A DNA stretch of 64,000 nt, taken from NCBI GenBank assembly GCA_018824405.1, contig JAHJGO010000011.1, forward strand, positions 109,783-173,782, read 5' to 3'. A program made the position numbers and the translations under genes. The notes beneath the pieces are model-generated. The model was not told the DNA's origin. It saw only the letters and a program-made list of their open reading frames with translations, and did not search any database. Source of the DNA: Gammaproteobacteria bacterium (GTDB lineage: Bacteria; Pseudomonadota; Gammaproteobacteria; Burkholderiales; Sulfuricellaceae). Each line of letters opens with the position of its first letter. The first letter of the stretch is position 1. Positions 56,565 to 64,000 of the stretch are shown piece by piece.

Positions 56565-57434
56565 TTAAATATCTGAGGCGGCGGAAACGTGTATGTTCAT
56601 GCGCCGAAATGCTTCCTTGAGACCATCGGAAAGGGTTGCACGCGTGGTGACATTGCCGAGATCGATGTTGAGACTGGTTAGTGCCCGTGCGATTTCGGGG
56701 CGGATACCGGTGAGAATCGCATCAGCGCCCATCAACTGAATGGCTCGCATCATCTGGATCAGGTGGTGGGAAACCTGGGAGTCGATGCTGCGTACCCCTG
56801 TGACATCCATCACCACCGCCTTGGCGCGATCGCTGGCGATGCGGTTGAGCAGGGATTCCATGACCACCATGGTGCGGCTGGAATCAAGTATGCCGATGAT
56901 CGGCAAGGTCAGAACGCCGTCCCAGATTTCCGTAATCGGGGTGGAGGTTTCCCGCAACTCTTCCTGTTGGGCCAGGATGGTCTGTTCCTTCTCCTTGAGA
57001 TAGGTCTGGAATACTTCCAGGCTCAGCTCGTTGAAAATATTGGAAAGCAGGAGCAGGATGGCGCGAGTGTCGTCGAGACCGACTTTTTTATCATCCTGCA
57101 GGGTATCGAGGAAGCTGCGCTGCAGGAACTGGATGTAGCGCACCAGGTCGTCCATCTTGCCGCCGCGAATCAGAAGATGCTTGGACACATTGCTGAAGAA
57201 GATGCGCAATGCCTCGAACGCGGGTTCGCGATGATTGAGAGGATCCTTTGAGTCCAGCAGCGCCACCATCAGTTCCAGGAACTCGATGCTGAAATCCGTG
57301 ATCTCGTCGTTGCTCAGAAGCCGGCTGGTTCCGAATGCCGTATGCCCCTGTTGTTCGATGGCTGCGGAAATATTACCAACCTGGAGCTTCAATTGTTCGA
57401 TGAGGATGGTTTGGGCGTTTTGCTTGCTTGCCAT
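56565..57434 (-). CDS. RsbR-like stressosome protein with STAS domain
   Basis: A 289 aa protein: an N-terminal sensor-like helical domain (about 1-160) and a C-terminal STAS domain (about 170-285). The STAS domain has the RsbR-type sequence VVMDVTGVRSIDSQVSHHL, with Ser219 at the first phosphorylation position, and DAILTGIRPEIARAL, with Thr242 at the second. RsbR paralogues form the stressosome shell with RsbS and set the sensitivity of RsbT. It is preceded by the kinase-phosphatase fusion after 20 bases. The ligand or signal is unknown. Confidence 0.88.
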   Translation of the reverse strand: MASKQNAQTILIEQLKLQVGNISAAIEQQGHTAFGTSRLLSNDEITDFSIEFLELMVALLDSKDPLNHREPAFEALRIFFSNVSKHLLIRGGKMDDLVRYIQFLQRSFLDTLQDDKKVGLDDTRAILLLLSNIFNELSLEVFQTYLKEKEQTILAQQEELRETSTPITEIWDGVLTLPIIGILDSSRTMVVMESLLNRIASDRAKAVVMDVTGVRSIDSQVSHHLIQMMRAIQLMGADAILTGIRPEIARALTSLNIDLGNVTTRATLSDGLKEAFRRMNIHVSAASDI

Positions 57435-57454
57435 GCGTGTCTCCCACTAGTTGT

Positions 57455-58510
57455 TCAGCTCATGCGGATAATGCACAAGGATTGGTCGTCGGCGGCCCTG
57501 CCCATGATATTCCCCAGCACGTAGGCAATCAACTGCGGATGTAGCTGGAACAGACCGGGGAAGGATTTGTCGGGCGTGCCGCGGCGGATACCGTCACTGG
57601 CGGTTTCAACCACGCACGATTCACCCAGCGTGTAGGAGCTCGAGGTCGATGTTTTGTGCTCACGCCCCAGTATGCCCGGCGCAAATGAGATATTTTGCAG
57701 GGTTTCATTCTGGTACAGATGGGCGTGCATGTCGCCTACACCCATGATTTCCAGCTGTCGGCTTTCCCAGTCCAGTTCGGCCATGATGGCAACCGCCCCC
57801 CTGCCGCCACAAAGCTCGCGATCCAGTGTGGGCAACAAGGAAATAAGGTTGTCGCTATACGCAACATGGCCGCCCAAATTGCTGGTGGCTTGCTGTGCGC
57901 CTTCGCCATGGCCCAGCCCGTCCAGGTGTAGCCAGCGCAGTTTGTGGCATCCCTTCCAGGCAAGGTAAATGCGGTCACCGTTAAAGCGGTCATCCGAGAG
58001 CGCACGGGAAAAAAGCCCGACTTCAACGTCAGCTACCGTATCTGTTTTATGGGTCGGGGAGAATCGAGCCCATATGGCAGTCCCATGCCAGGATGAATTG
58101 CTGGAATCTGCGATACGAGTATAAATTCCGGATTCAATGGCAAGGCGCTGAATGCTGCCCAGCCCCTTGCCCAAGGTTTGCCCGGTGGAGAATCCATCAC
58201 GCTGCGCATGGAAAAGATCGGCGATGCCAGGGCCGTAATCCAGGGCAAAAAGATCCAGCATGCCGCCGGGTTGCTGCCAGATCTGGATCATGCCGCGTCC
58301 TTTGGCATACTTGACTTGATTGCTGGCCATTTCTGCCGCAACCAGGGCCATCTGCTCGCGCTGGCTGTCAGAAAAGCCGAGGCGGCGACCGGTTGCCTGC
58401 AGGCGGGCACGCAGGAGAATGCCTGCGCTTTCGCTGTCGATATGTTCGTTGAATAGCAGCTTGCAAGTTTCCAGGCTGTCAATGAAGCCGTTTTGCAAAT
58501 GGCTATTCAC
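57455..58510 (-). CDS. RsbT-like kinase fused to a PP2C-type phosphatase (RsbX-like)
   Basis: A 351 aa fusion. Residues about 1-150 are a GHKL ATPase domain of the RsbT type: VAAEMASNQVKYAKG (N box, Glu60 and Asn64), DYGPGI (91-96) and GKGLGSIQRLA (114-124). Residues about 155-351 are a SpoIIE/PP2C phosphatase domain with metal-binding acidic residues in HLDGLGHGEGAQ (Asp197), ETASDGI (about Asp307) and DDQSL (about 342). In other bacteria these are separate proteins, RsbT phosphorylating the stressosome and RsbX resetting it. The fusion places both activities in one chain. It overlaps the GGDEF gene by 4 bases. Confidence 0.85.
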   Translation of the reverse strand: MNSHLQNGFIDSLETCKLLFNEHIDSESAGILLRARLQATGRRLGFSDSQREQMALVAAEMASNQVKYAKGRGMIQIWQQPGGMLDLFALDYGPGIADLFHAQRDGFSTGQTLGKGLGSIQRLAIESGIYTRIADSSNSSWHGTAIWARFSPTHKTDTVADVEVGLFSRALSDDRFNGDRIYLAWKGCHKLRWLHLDGLGHGEGAQQATSNLGGHVAYSDNLISLLPTLDRELCGGRGAVAIMAELDWESRQLEIMGVGDMHAHLYQNETLQNISFAPGILGREHKTSTSSSYTLGESCVVETASDGIRRGTPDKSFPGLFQLHPQLIAYVLGNIMGRAADDQSLCIIRMS

Positions 58511-59493
58511 TGGCGTGCCGTTTCGGAAAGATGTTCATTCCAGCTAACCGAGCCATCGGAATGCAGGCAATCCGCAACGACCCGTCCACGTCCGCTGCGT
58601 TTGGCCTGGTAAAGGGCATCATCGGCACGGTGGATGAAACGCTCCAGATCCCCATCGCTGGGTTCCTCAACTGAAATCGATGCGATACCGATGCTGACCC
58701 GGCCATCCATCGAGGCCAGGACATCCTGCGCCTTCGTGACAGCAATCTTCTTGCCGGCAAACACAATGGCTGCAAACTCGTCGCCACCGAAACGGAACAC
58801 CATGTCCACATCGCTACGAATGGCCGAGCGCATGGCATGGGCCATTTTGTTGAGGTAGGCATCACCGTATTGATGCCCGAATTCATCGTTGATATTCTTG
58901 AAATAATCCAGATCGAAAAGAATCAGTGACAGGGATTCGGCTCTCTGGCGCAAAACACGGCGAAAGGCACGGGAAAGATTTTCATCATAAGCGCGGCGAT
59001 TCAGGAGTCCGGTCAGCGGGTCGGTTTCCGCCTGGAGAATTGAAGCGGACAGATCTTCCTGCTGCTTCTCCATGGCCCTCTGCATGGAGCGCATTTCCTT
59101 TTCGGTGCGTTCACGTGTTTCGTTGAGAAAACGTTCCATTTCCCTGTTGCGCCGCAGCAACAGTGCGGGATCGGCAGTCGCGGTGGATTGCTGCAGATGG
59201 TGACGCAATTTTTCCAGGGTAACGGAGGATGGTACTTCCGGCAGGACGGATATGGTCCACTGGTGACCATTTTCACCCCAGGCGACGAGGAGTGAATCGT
59301 CGCGCAGAGACATGCTGGCCGGCAGGGGGTAGCCGGTGGCTGCGCCTGCCGTTCTGAGTTCCCTGGTCAACTCCAGAGTGGCAATTGTGGCTGAAAATGC
59401 ATTCCCGCCCAGGCTGCCTACTGCACCCAGCACAAACTGGATAAAATTCTGCAGGTCTGGCTCAATAGCCAGATTGACTTTCAAGAGTTCCAC
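58507..59493 (-). CDS. Diguanylate cyclase (GGDEF)
   Basis: A 328 aa protein that makes cyclic di-GMP. An N-terminal domain of unknown type (about 1-110) leads through a coiled coil (about 113-150) to a GGDEF domain (about 155-320) with an intact FRFGGDEF active site (234-240) and the NRRAYDENLSR start. The product-inhibition RxxD motif is not exactly present; the sequence reads RSDVDMVF. It is the first gene of a minus-strand operon with RsbT/phosphatase, RsbR and RsbS-like genes, and is therefore the probable output of that stressosome-like switch (inference). Confidence 0.88.
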   Translation of the reverse strand: MELLKVNLAIEPDLQNFIQFVLGAVGSLGGNAFSATIATLELTRELRTAGAATGYPLPASMSLRDDSLLVAWGENGHQWTISVLPEVPSSVTLEKLRHHLQQSTATADPALLLRRNREMERFLNETRERTEKEMRSMQRAMEKQQEDLSASILQAETDPLTGLLNRRAYDENLSRAFRRVLRQRAESLSLILFDLDYFKNINDEFGHQYGDAYLNKMAHAMRSAIRSDVDMVFRFGGDEFAAIVFAGKKIAVTKAQDVLASMDGRVSIGIASISVEEPSDGDLERFIHRADDALYQAKRSGRGRVVADCLHSDGSVSWNEHLSETARQ

Positions 59494-59556
59494 GCTACTC
59501 CTACACCAGTGGCATTTTTTGCATTATGCACCGCATTGAAAAAGGAATATAGCGGC

Positions 59557-60591
59557 ATGAATGAACTGGATAACTGGCGGGAAGAAAAGCGATCTGCCTG
59601 GCTTTACCGCGTCATTTCCGATGCCGAATCCGGTACGGCACGGCAAATTCTTTTTCTGGAACTGGCCCAGGCTGCAGAACGGCAAGCAAAAATCTGGGCC
59701 GAAATGCTGTGGAAAAAAGGCATCGAGGTGCCAAGCCAGTATGCCCCGGACCCGCGGGTGCGCCTGGTGGCGATGCTGGTGCGGCTTCTGGGGCCTCTGC
59801 CGATGAGGTCCATACTGGTTGCCATGAAGGTGCGTGGCATGTCGATTTACAATCCACCCGAGCATGTGGTTCCGACATCCCTGGAACAGGTTGGCCGGCG
59901 CCATAAAACCATGGGGGGCGGCAATCTGCGCGCTGCGGTTTTTGGCGTCAATGATGGCCTGGTGTCCAATGCCAGCCTGATTATGGGCGTGGCGGGGGCA
60001 TCCGGCCCTTCGGGGTCAGGCGGCGTGATCCTGCTCGCCGGGGTGGCTGGCTTGCTGGCAGGCGCGTTTTCGATGGCGGCGGGGGAATATATCTCGGTAC
60101 GCTCGCAACGCGAAATGTACGAATACCAGATTGGCCTGGAGCGTGAAGAGCTGGAAGAATACCCCCAGGAGGAGGCCGCCGAGCTGGCCCTGATTTTTCA
60201 GGCCAAGGGTCTGGAGAGGGAAGAAGCACGGAGCTTGTCGGAAAAGCTGATTGCTGACCCGGACCGAGCACTGGATACGCTGACACGTGAGGAATTGGGC
60301 CTGAATCCAAATGAATTGGGCTCGCCCTGGGGTGCTGCATTTTTTTCTTTTTTTGCCTTCGCCATCGGTGCCATGGTGCCGGTGCTGCCCTTCTTGTTCG
60401 GCACCGGGATGAAGGCCCTGTTTGTCGCTATCGGGCTGACCGCAGTTGCTCTGTTCTGTGTGGGAGCGGTACTCAGCCTGTTCACCGGTCGCCATGCCTG
60501 GCTGGGAGGCCTGCGCATGCTGGCCATCGGCGGTGCGGCGGGCGGGGCGACTTACCTGATCGGCAGGGCACTCGGCGTCAGCCTGTCCTGA
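59557..60591 (+). CDS. VIT1/CCC1 family transporter with ferritin-like N-terminal region
   Basis: A 344 aa membrane protein. Residues about 1-110 are a helical, probably ferritin-like cytoplasmic domain (YRVISDAESGTARQIL, ELAQAAERQAKIWAEML). Residues about 125-344 are the VIT1/CCC1 membrane domain, with FGVNDGLVSNASLIMGVAGA (about 129-148), SMAAGEYISVRSQREMYE (about 170-187) and three C-terminal helices. The family moves Fe2+ or Mn2+ out of the cytoplasm. The ATG at 59557 is chosen; open frame upstream lies in the divergent promoter region. It is divergent from the stressosome operon. Confidence 0.87.
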   Translation: MNELDNWREEKRSAWLYRVISDAESGTARQILFLELAQAAERQAKIWAEMLWKKGIEVPSQYAPDPRVRLVAMLVRLLGPLPMRSILVAMKVRGMSIYNPPEHVVPTSLEQVGRRHKTMGGGNLRAAVFGVNDGLVSNASLIMGVAGASGPSGSGGVILLAGVAGLLAGAFSMAAGEYISVRSQREMYEYQIGLEREELEEYPQEEAAELALIFQAKGLEREEARSLSEKLIADPDRALDTLTREELGLNPNELGSPWGAAFFSFFAFAIGAMVPVLPFLFGTGMKALFVAIGLTAVALFCVGAVLSLFTGRHAWLGGLRMLAIGGAAGGATYLIGRALGVSLS

Positions 60592-60620
60592 TTGTTAAAA
60601 GGCGCGGATTTCTGTTAAAT
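60592..60620 (+). promoter_or_regulatory. Candidate promoter of the GGDEF-EAL gene
   Basis: TTGTTA (60592-60597) and TTAAAT (60615-60620) are separated by exactly 17 bases; each matches four of six consensus positions. It lies directly after the transporter stop and about 70 bases before the GTG start. Confidence 0.4.
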
Positions 60621-60689
60621 TCGCCATCCCAACAATAACCATAGATGTCGAGTGGGTATGCTTGCTAAATTCAAGGAAGAGGCCCGCCA

Positions 60690-63600
60690 GTGAATCATCA
60701 TTCCGGCCTGAAAACAGCGATTCTGCTTCCTCTTGCCCTTGCCCTGCTCGCGCTGCTCGGCCTGTTTCACTATGGTGTATATCAGCACGAAAAGAATACG
60801 GACGATAAGGCATTCGGACATGATATAAATTCTGTCCAGATCTATTATCAGCGCGCCCTGCTTCGCCGCAGCGAGAAACTGGGCGCAGCGCTGGAGAGTA
60901 TCCTGCATGACGAATTTTTTCAGGCCGCATTGCGCGCAGGGGACCGTGATACGCTGCTGCAACGCGCCACGCCGCTTTTCAAACAACTCCACAATGTGTA
61001 CGGCATCACCCATTTCTATTTCACTGATATCGCACGCGTCAATGTCCTGCGCGTGCATCAGCCGCAACGCCACGGCGATACCATTGACCGCTTCACCACT
61101 CTGAGCGCGGAAAAGAACGGGAAAACCGTCTCGGGGCTGGAACTGGGGCCACTAGGCACTTTTACCCTGCGCGTGGTGGCGCCAATGCGCGATGCAAAGG
61201 GGCTGGTGGGCTACGTGGAACTGGGCGAAGAGATCGAGGAGGTGTTGCATGGCGTGCAGGCAATCGTCGGAACCGATCATCTGCTGGCAATCGACAAACA
61301 GTTTCTCTCGCGCAAAACGTGGGAGGAGAGCATGCAGCGCCTGGGGCGTGCCGCAGTCTGGGATCGCCATCAGGATACAGTGATCGTCCATCAGACGCTG
61401 GATGTGCCTGACCAGGATGTGGCTCGCCTGCTCTCCGTGGCGGGGAGGACGCGACGGGGCGTGGATATCAAGCTTGGAGCCAAGCACTACTACGCCGCCA
61501 GCATCCCGCTCGAAGAGGCGGGCGGACGCAAGGTGGGCAGGCTTCTGGTGTTGCGCGACAAGACGCAAAGCCAGGCCGAAATGAATGCCACGCTGCGTAT
61601 ATTCAGCCTGGCTTTCCTGCTTCTGGGAGGGGCCCTGTTCGGCATGCTTTATTTCATTGTTGGCCGGGTGCAAAGGCGTCTTGAGTTGTCCAGTGAACAG
61701 ATCCTTTCTCAAGGACTGGAACGCGAGACGATGCAATCGCGACACATTCTCGACCTGGAGAAGGAGCGTGACAAGCTGCGGCAAACGCGCGCCGAGCTGG
61801 AAAGGAGTGAGGAAAGCCTGTCGCATGCCCAGCAGATTGCCAGAATCGGCAACTGGGACTGGGACATCATCGGCGAGAGATTGTTCTGGTCGAATGAAAT
61901 CTACCGGATTTTTGGCCTGCAGCCTGGGGCGTTCCATGCCAGCTACGATGCATTTCTGCATAGAGTGCATCCCGATGATCGTGACAAGGTTACGCAGTCG
62001 GTTAACGCCGCGCTGGACGGGGGGCAGTCCTACAATATCGAGCATCGCATCGTTCGCCCAGATGGCACGGAAAGGATTGTGCTGGAATTGGCTGAAGTGA
62101 TTCGCGATGACACAGGCCGGGCAGTCAAAATGCATGGCACGGTGCAGGACATTACCGAACGCAGGGCGGCAGAGGAAGGTTTGCGACTGGCCGACCAGGT
62201 GTTCGAGAACAGCATCGAGGGCATCATCATTACCGATGCCGCGGCCAATATCCTGCGCGTGAACCGGGCTTTCAGCGTCATCACCGGCTACAGCGACGAG
62301 GATGTGATTGGAAATAATCCCAGACTGCTGCTTTCGGGACGGCACGATGCGGCTTTTTACCAGAGGATGTGGGCGTCTCTGAACGAATGTGGCTACTGGC
62401 AGGGGGAAATCTGGAACCGGCGCAAGAGTGGAGAAATCTATCCTGAGTGGCTGTCCATCATGAGCATACGCAACGAACAGGGAAAAACCATTCATTACCT
62501 GGGCGTGTTTGCCGATCTCTCGGAGAAAAAACAGGCCGAGGAAAACCTTCATTACGTGGTTAATTACGATCCCTTGACGGAACTGCCCAACCGCCACCTG
62601 CTGATGGATCGGTTGTTTCAGGCGCTGGCGGCGGCGAGCCAGTATCAGGCGCTGGTGGCGGTGCTGCATCTGGATCTGGACCGCTTCAAAAGCATCAACG
62701 ATACTTTCGGTCACGCCTTTGGCGACAAACTGTTACAAGCTGTGGCCGTGCGCCTGGCGGGCAATATCCGCGGCAGCGATACCATTGCCCGTTTCAGCAG
62801 CGACGAATTCGCCATGGTTCTAAGTGACGTGGGCAACCAGGATAATGCCTCCCTGGTGGCGCAAAAGGCGATGGATGCCTTGGGAAAACCCTTCGAAATC
62901 GAGGGCCGGGAGGTATTTGTCACGCCCAGCATCGGCATTGCTTTCTATCCTGCCGACGCTTCCAGCAAGGATGACCTGCTCCGCTATGCCGATACAGCCA
63001 TGAGCTATGCCAAAGCGCAAGGCGGCAATGCCTATCGTTTCTATAGCGCCGAAATGAATGACCGGGTTTCGCAGCGGTTAACCATGGAAACCGGACTGCG
63101 CCATGCGATCGAACGTAATGAGTTCCTGCTCTATTATCAGCCCCAGATCAATTTGCGGAGCGGGGAAATCATCGGCATGGAGGCGCTATTGCGCTGGCAG
63201 CATCCGGAACGTGGCCTGGTTTCGCCGGCAGAATTCATCCCCGTGCTCGAGGAAACGGGCCTGATCGTTCAAGTCGGTGAATGGGTGCTGCGCACCGCCT
63301 GTGCCCAGAGTCGCGCCTGGCAAAGCGCCGGCTTGCCGGCGGTGCGCGTGGCGGTGAATCTTTCGGCGCACCAGTTTCGCCAGGCGGATTTGACCGAAAT
63401 GGTGTGCATGGCGTTACAGGATTCCGGTCTGGTGCCGGAGCAACTGGAACTGGAGGTGACCGAGAGTGTCATGATCCAGGACCTGCAGGCGACGCTTACC
63501 ACCTTGCATCAACTGCACGCCAACGGGATACAGATTTCGATCGACGATTTCGGCACCGGTTATTCATCCTTGAGCTATCTGAAGCGCCTGCCGATTTCAA

Positions 63601-63872
63601 AAATCAAAATCGACCAGTCCTTTGTGCGCGACATCTGCAACGATCCTGACGACGCTGCCATTGCCAACGCGGTCATCAGCCTGGGACACAGCCTGAATTT
63701 GCTGGTTATCGCCGAGGGCGTGGAAACGCTTGAGCAGCAGGAATTTTTGTGCGCGCAGGGGTGTGACGAAATGCAGGGGTATTATTTCAGCCGTCCGCTG
63801 CCGGCAGCGGAGGCCGGAAATCTGCTTGGCAAGAGCTTTGGCGTGATGCCTGACGATGTCCACCGATCCTGA
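60690..63872 (+). CDS. Cache-PAS-PAS-GGDEF-EAL c-di-GMP protein
   Basis: A 1060 aa membrane protein. A first helix (about 9-27) and a second (about 307-329) enclose a periplasmic double-Cache sensor. A coiled coil (about 350-385), two PAS domains (about 385-495 and 500-625), a GGDEF domain (about 632-790) and an EAL domain (about 800-1045) follow. The GGDEF signature is degenerate, SSDEF at 703-707, so cyclase activity is unlikely. The EAL motif is intact (EALLRW from 831), with conserved DDFGTGYSSLSYLKRLP. It is probably a phosphodiesterase that removes c-di-GMP. The start is a GTG after AAGGAAGAGG. Confidence 0.93.
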   Translation: MNHHSGLKTAILLPLALALLALLGLFHYGVYQHEKNTDDKAFGHDINSVQIYYQRALLRRSEKLGAALESILHDEFFQAALRAGDRDTLLQRATPLFKQLHNVYGITHFYFTDIARVNVLRVHQPQRHGDTIDRFTTLSAEKNGKTVSGLELGPLGTFTLRVVAPMRDAKGLVGYVELGEEIEEVLHGVQAIVGTDHLLAIDKQFLSRKTWEESMQRLGRAAVWDRHQDTVIVHQTLDVPDQDVARLLSVAGRTRRGVDIKLGAKHYYAASIPLEEAGGRKVGRLLVLRDKTQSQAEMNATLRIFSLAFLLLGGALFGMLYFIVGRVQRRLELSSEQILSQGLERETMQSRHILDLEKERDKLRQTRAELERSEESLSHAQQIARIGNWDWDIIGERLFWSNEIYRIFGLQPGAFHASYDAFLHRVHPDDRDKVTQSVNAALDGGQSYNIEHRIVRPDGTERIVLELAEVIRDDTGRAVKMHGTVQDITERRAAEEGLRLADQVFENSIEGIIITDAAANILRVNRAFSVITGYSDEDVIGNNPRLLLSGRHDAAFYQRMWASLNECGYWQGEIWNRRKSGEIYPEWLSIMSIRNEQGKTIHYLGVFADLSEKKQAEENLHYVVNYDPLTELPNRHLLMDRLFQALAAASQYQALVAVLHLDLDRFKSINDTFGHAFGDKLLQAVAVRLAGNIRGSDTIARFSSDEFAMVLSDVGNQDNASLVAQKAMDALGKPFEIEGREVFVTPSIGIAFYPADASSKDDLLRYADTAMSYAKAQGGNAYRFYSAEMNDRVSQRLTMETGLRHAIERNEFLLYYQPQINLRSGEIIGMEALLRWQHPERGLVSPAEFIPVLEETGLIVQVGEWVLRTACAQSRAWQSAGLPAVRVAVNLSAHQFRQADLTEMVCMALQDSGLVPEQLELEVTESVMIQDLQATLTTLHQLHANGIQISIDDFGTGYSSLSYLKRLPISKIKIDQSFVRDICNDPDDAAIANAVISLGHSLNLLVIAEGVETLEQQEFLCAQGCDEMQGYYFSRPLPAAEAGNLLGKSFGVMPDDVHRS

Positions 63873-63953
63873 AACAATTTGATACATTTTTTCTCGTGCG
63901 GAAATAGTATGGCAACACCCTTCCTGCACTATGGGCAAACAGGAGGGTGAATC

Positions 63954-64000
63954 ATGACGCAATGGATGAGTGGCACATTTCAGCTTGGTGCGATGTTGCT
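63954..64000 (+). CDS. Start of an unidentified gene (runs off the window end)
   Basis: An ATG at 63954 follows an excellent AGGAGGGTGA ribosome-binding site. The first 15 residues, MTQWMSGTFQLGAML, include a hydrophobic segment, possibly the start of a membrane helix or signal peptide. Too little is present to name the product. Confidence 0.6.
   Translation, partial: MTQWMSGTFQLGAML

Noticed and set aside
59514-59533. A TGGCAT...TGCA stretch considered as a sigma-54 promoter between the stressosome operon and the transporter
   Set aside because: The GG and GC elements are 8 bases apart instead of 10, which sigma-54 does not tolerate.

Overview
The window looks like chromosomal DNA of a betaproteobacterium, probably an autotrophic or sulfur/iron-associated member of the Nitrosomonadales. 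The pointers are the gene order def-fmt-htpX-rsmB-DUF4390-ntrYX-like-trkAH, the beta-type torF-glnK-amtB/ubiK/yifB neighbourhood, a class I phosphoribulokinase (Calvin cycle), several DsrE-type sulfur-relay domains and c-type cytochromes. The genus is inference. I see no rRNA, tRNA, CRISPR array, insertion sequence or prophage.

Region 1 (1-32.7 kb) is mostly housekeeping. It holds a LysM protein start, def-fmt-htpX-rsmB, an NtrY/NtrX-like two-component pair whose regulator has a decayed AAA+ domain, trkAH, polA, a LOG-family protein, thrB, uvrD, prkB and leuS-lptE-holA. These are followed by proA-nadD-rsfS-rlmH-maf-rng, and on the minus strand proC-yggT-DUF167-dynamin-like GTPase.

Region 2 (32.8-42.3 kb) has a PBP7-type peptidase, an MFS transporter, and a compact RiPP cluster: a Cys-repeat precursor, a DUF692/MNIO enzyme and a DUF2063 partner, related to the HvfABC/bufferin-type copper-binding peptides. 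After mscL comes a cytochrome operon (DUF1924, diheme cytochrome c, cytochrome b fused to a heme-c domain) with a QseBC/PmrAB-like two-component system. A PmrA-type box sits in front of it.

Region 3 (42.5-45.7 kb) is a nitrogen-control unit. torF-glnK-amtB lies behind a sigma-54 promoter with two overlapping NtrC sites, and ubiK diverges from it.

Region 4 (45.75-54.6 kb) looks like accessory DNA between ubiK and yifB/comM. It carries an ECF sigma factor, an anti-sigma factor fused to a periplasmic DsrE-like domain, a secreted DsrE protein and a porin. The two divergent transcription units share the same promoter-like signature, TGGAATA-N16-CGTC, which suggests a self-contained sulfur- or thiol-responsive envelope regulon. 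Next to it is a CHASE2-adenylate cyclase / FecR-domain / TPR-barrel cassette and a decayed cyclase fragment.

Region 5 (54.6-64 kb) has yifB/comM, then a stressosome-like operon (GGDEF, RsbT-like kinase fused to a PP2C phosphatase, RsbR-like and RsbS-like STAS proteins), a VIT1/CCC1-family transporter, and a large Cache-PAS-GGDEF-EAL protein. The operon and the large protein suggest a concentration of c-di-GMP signalling here.
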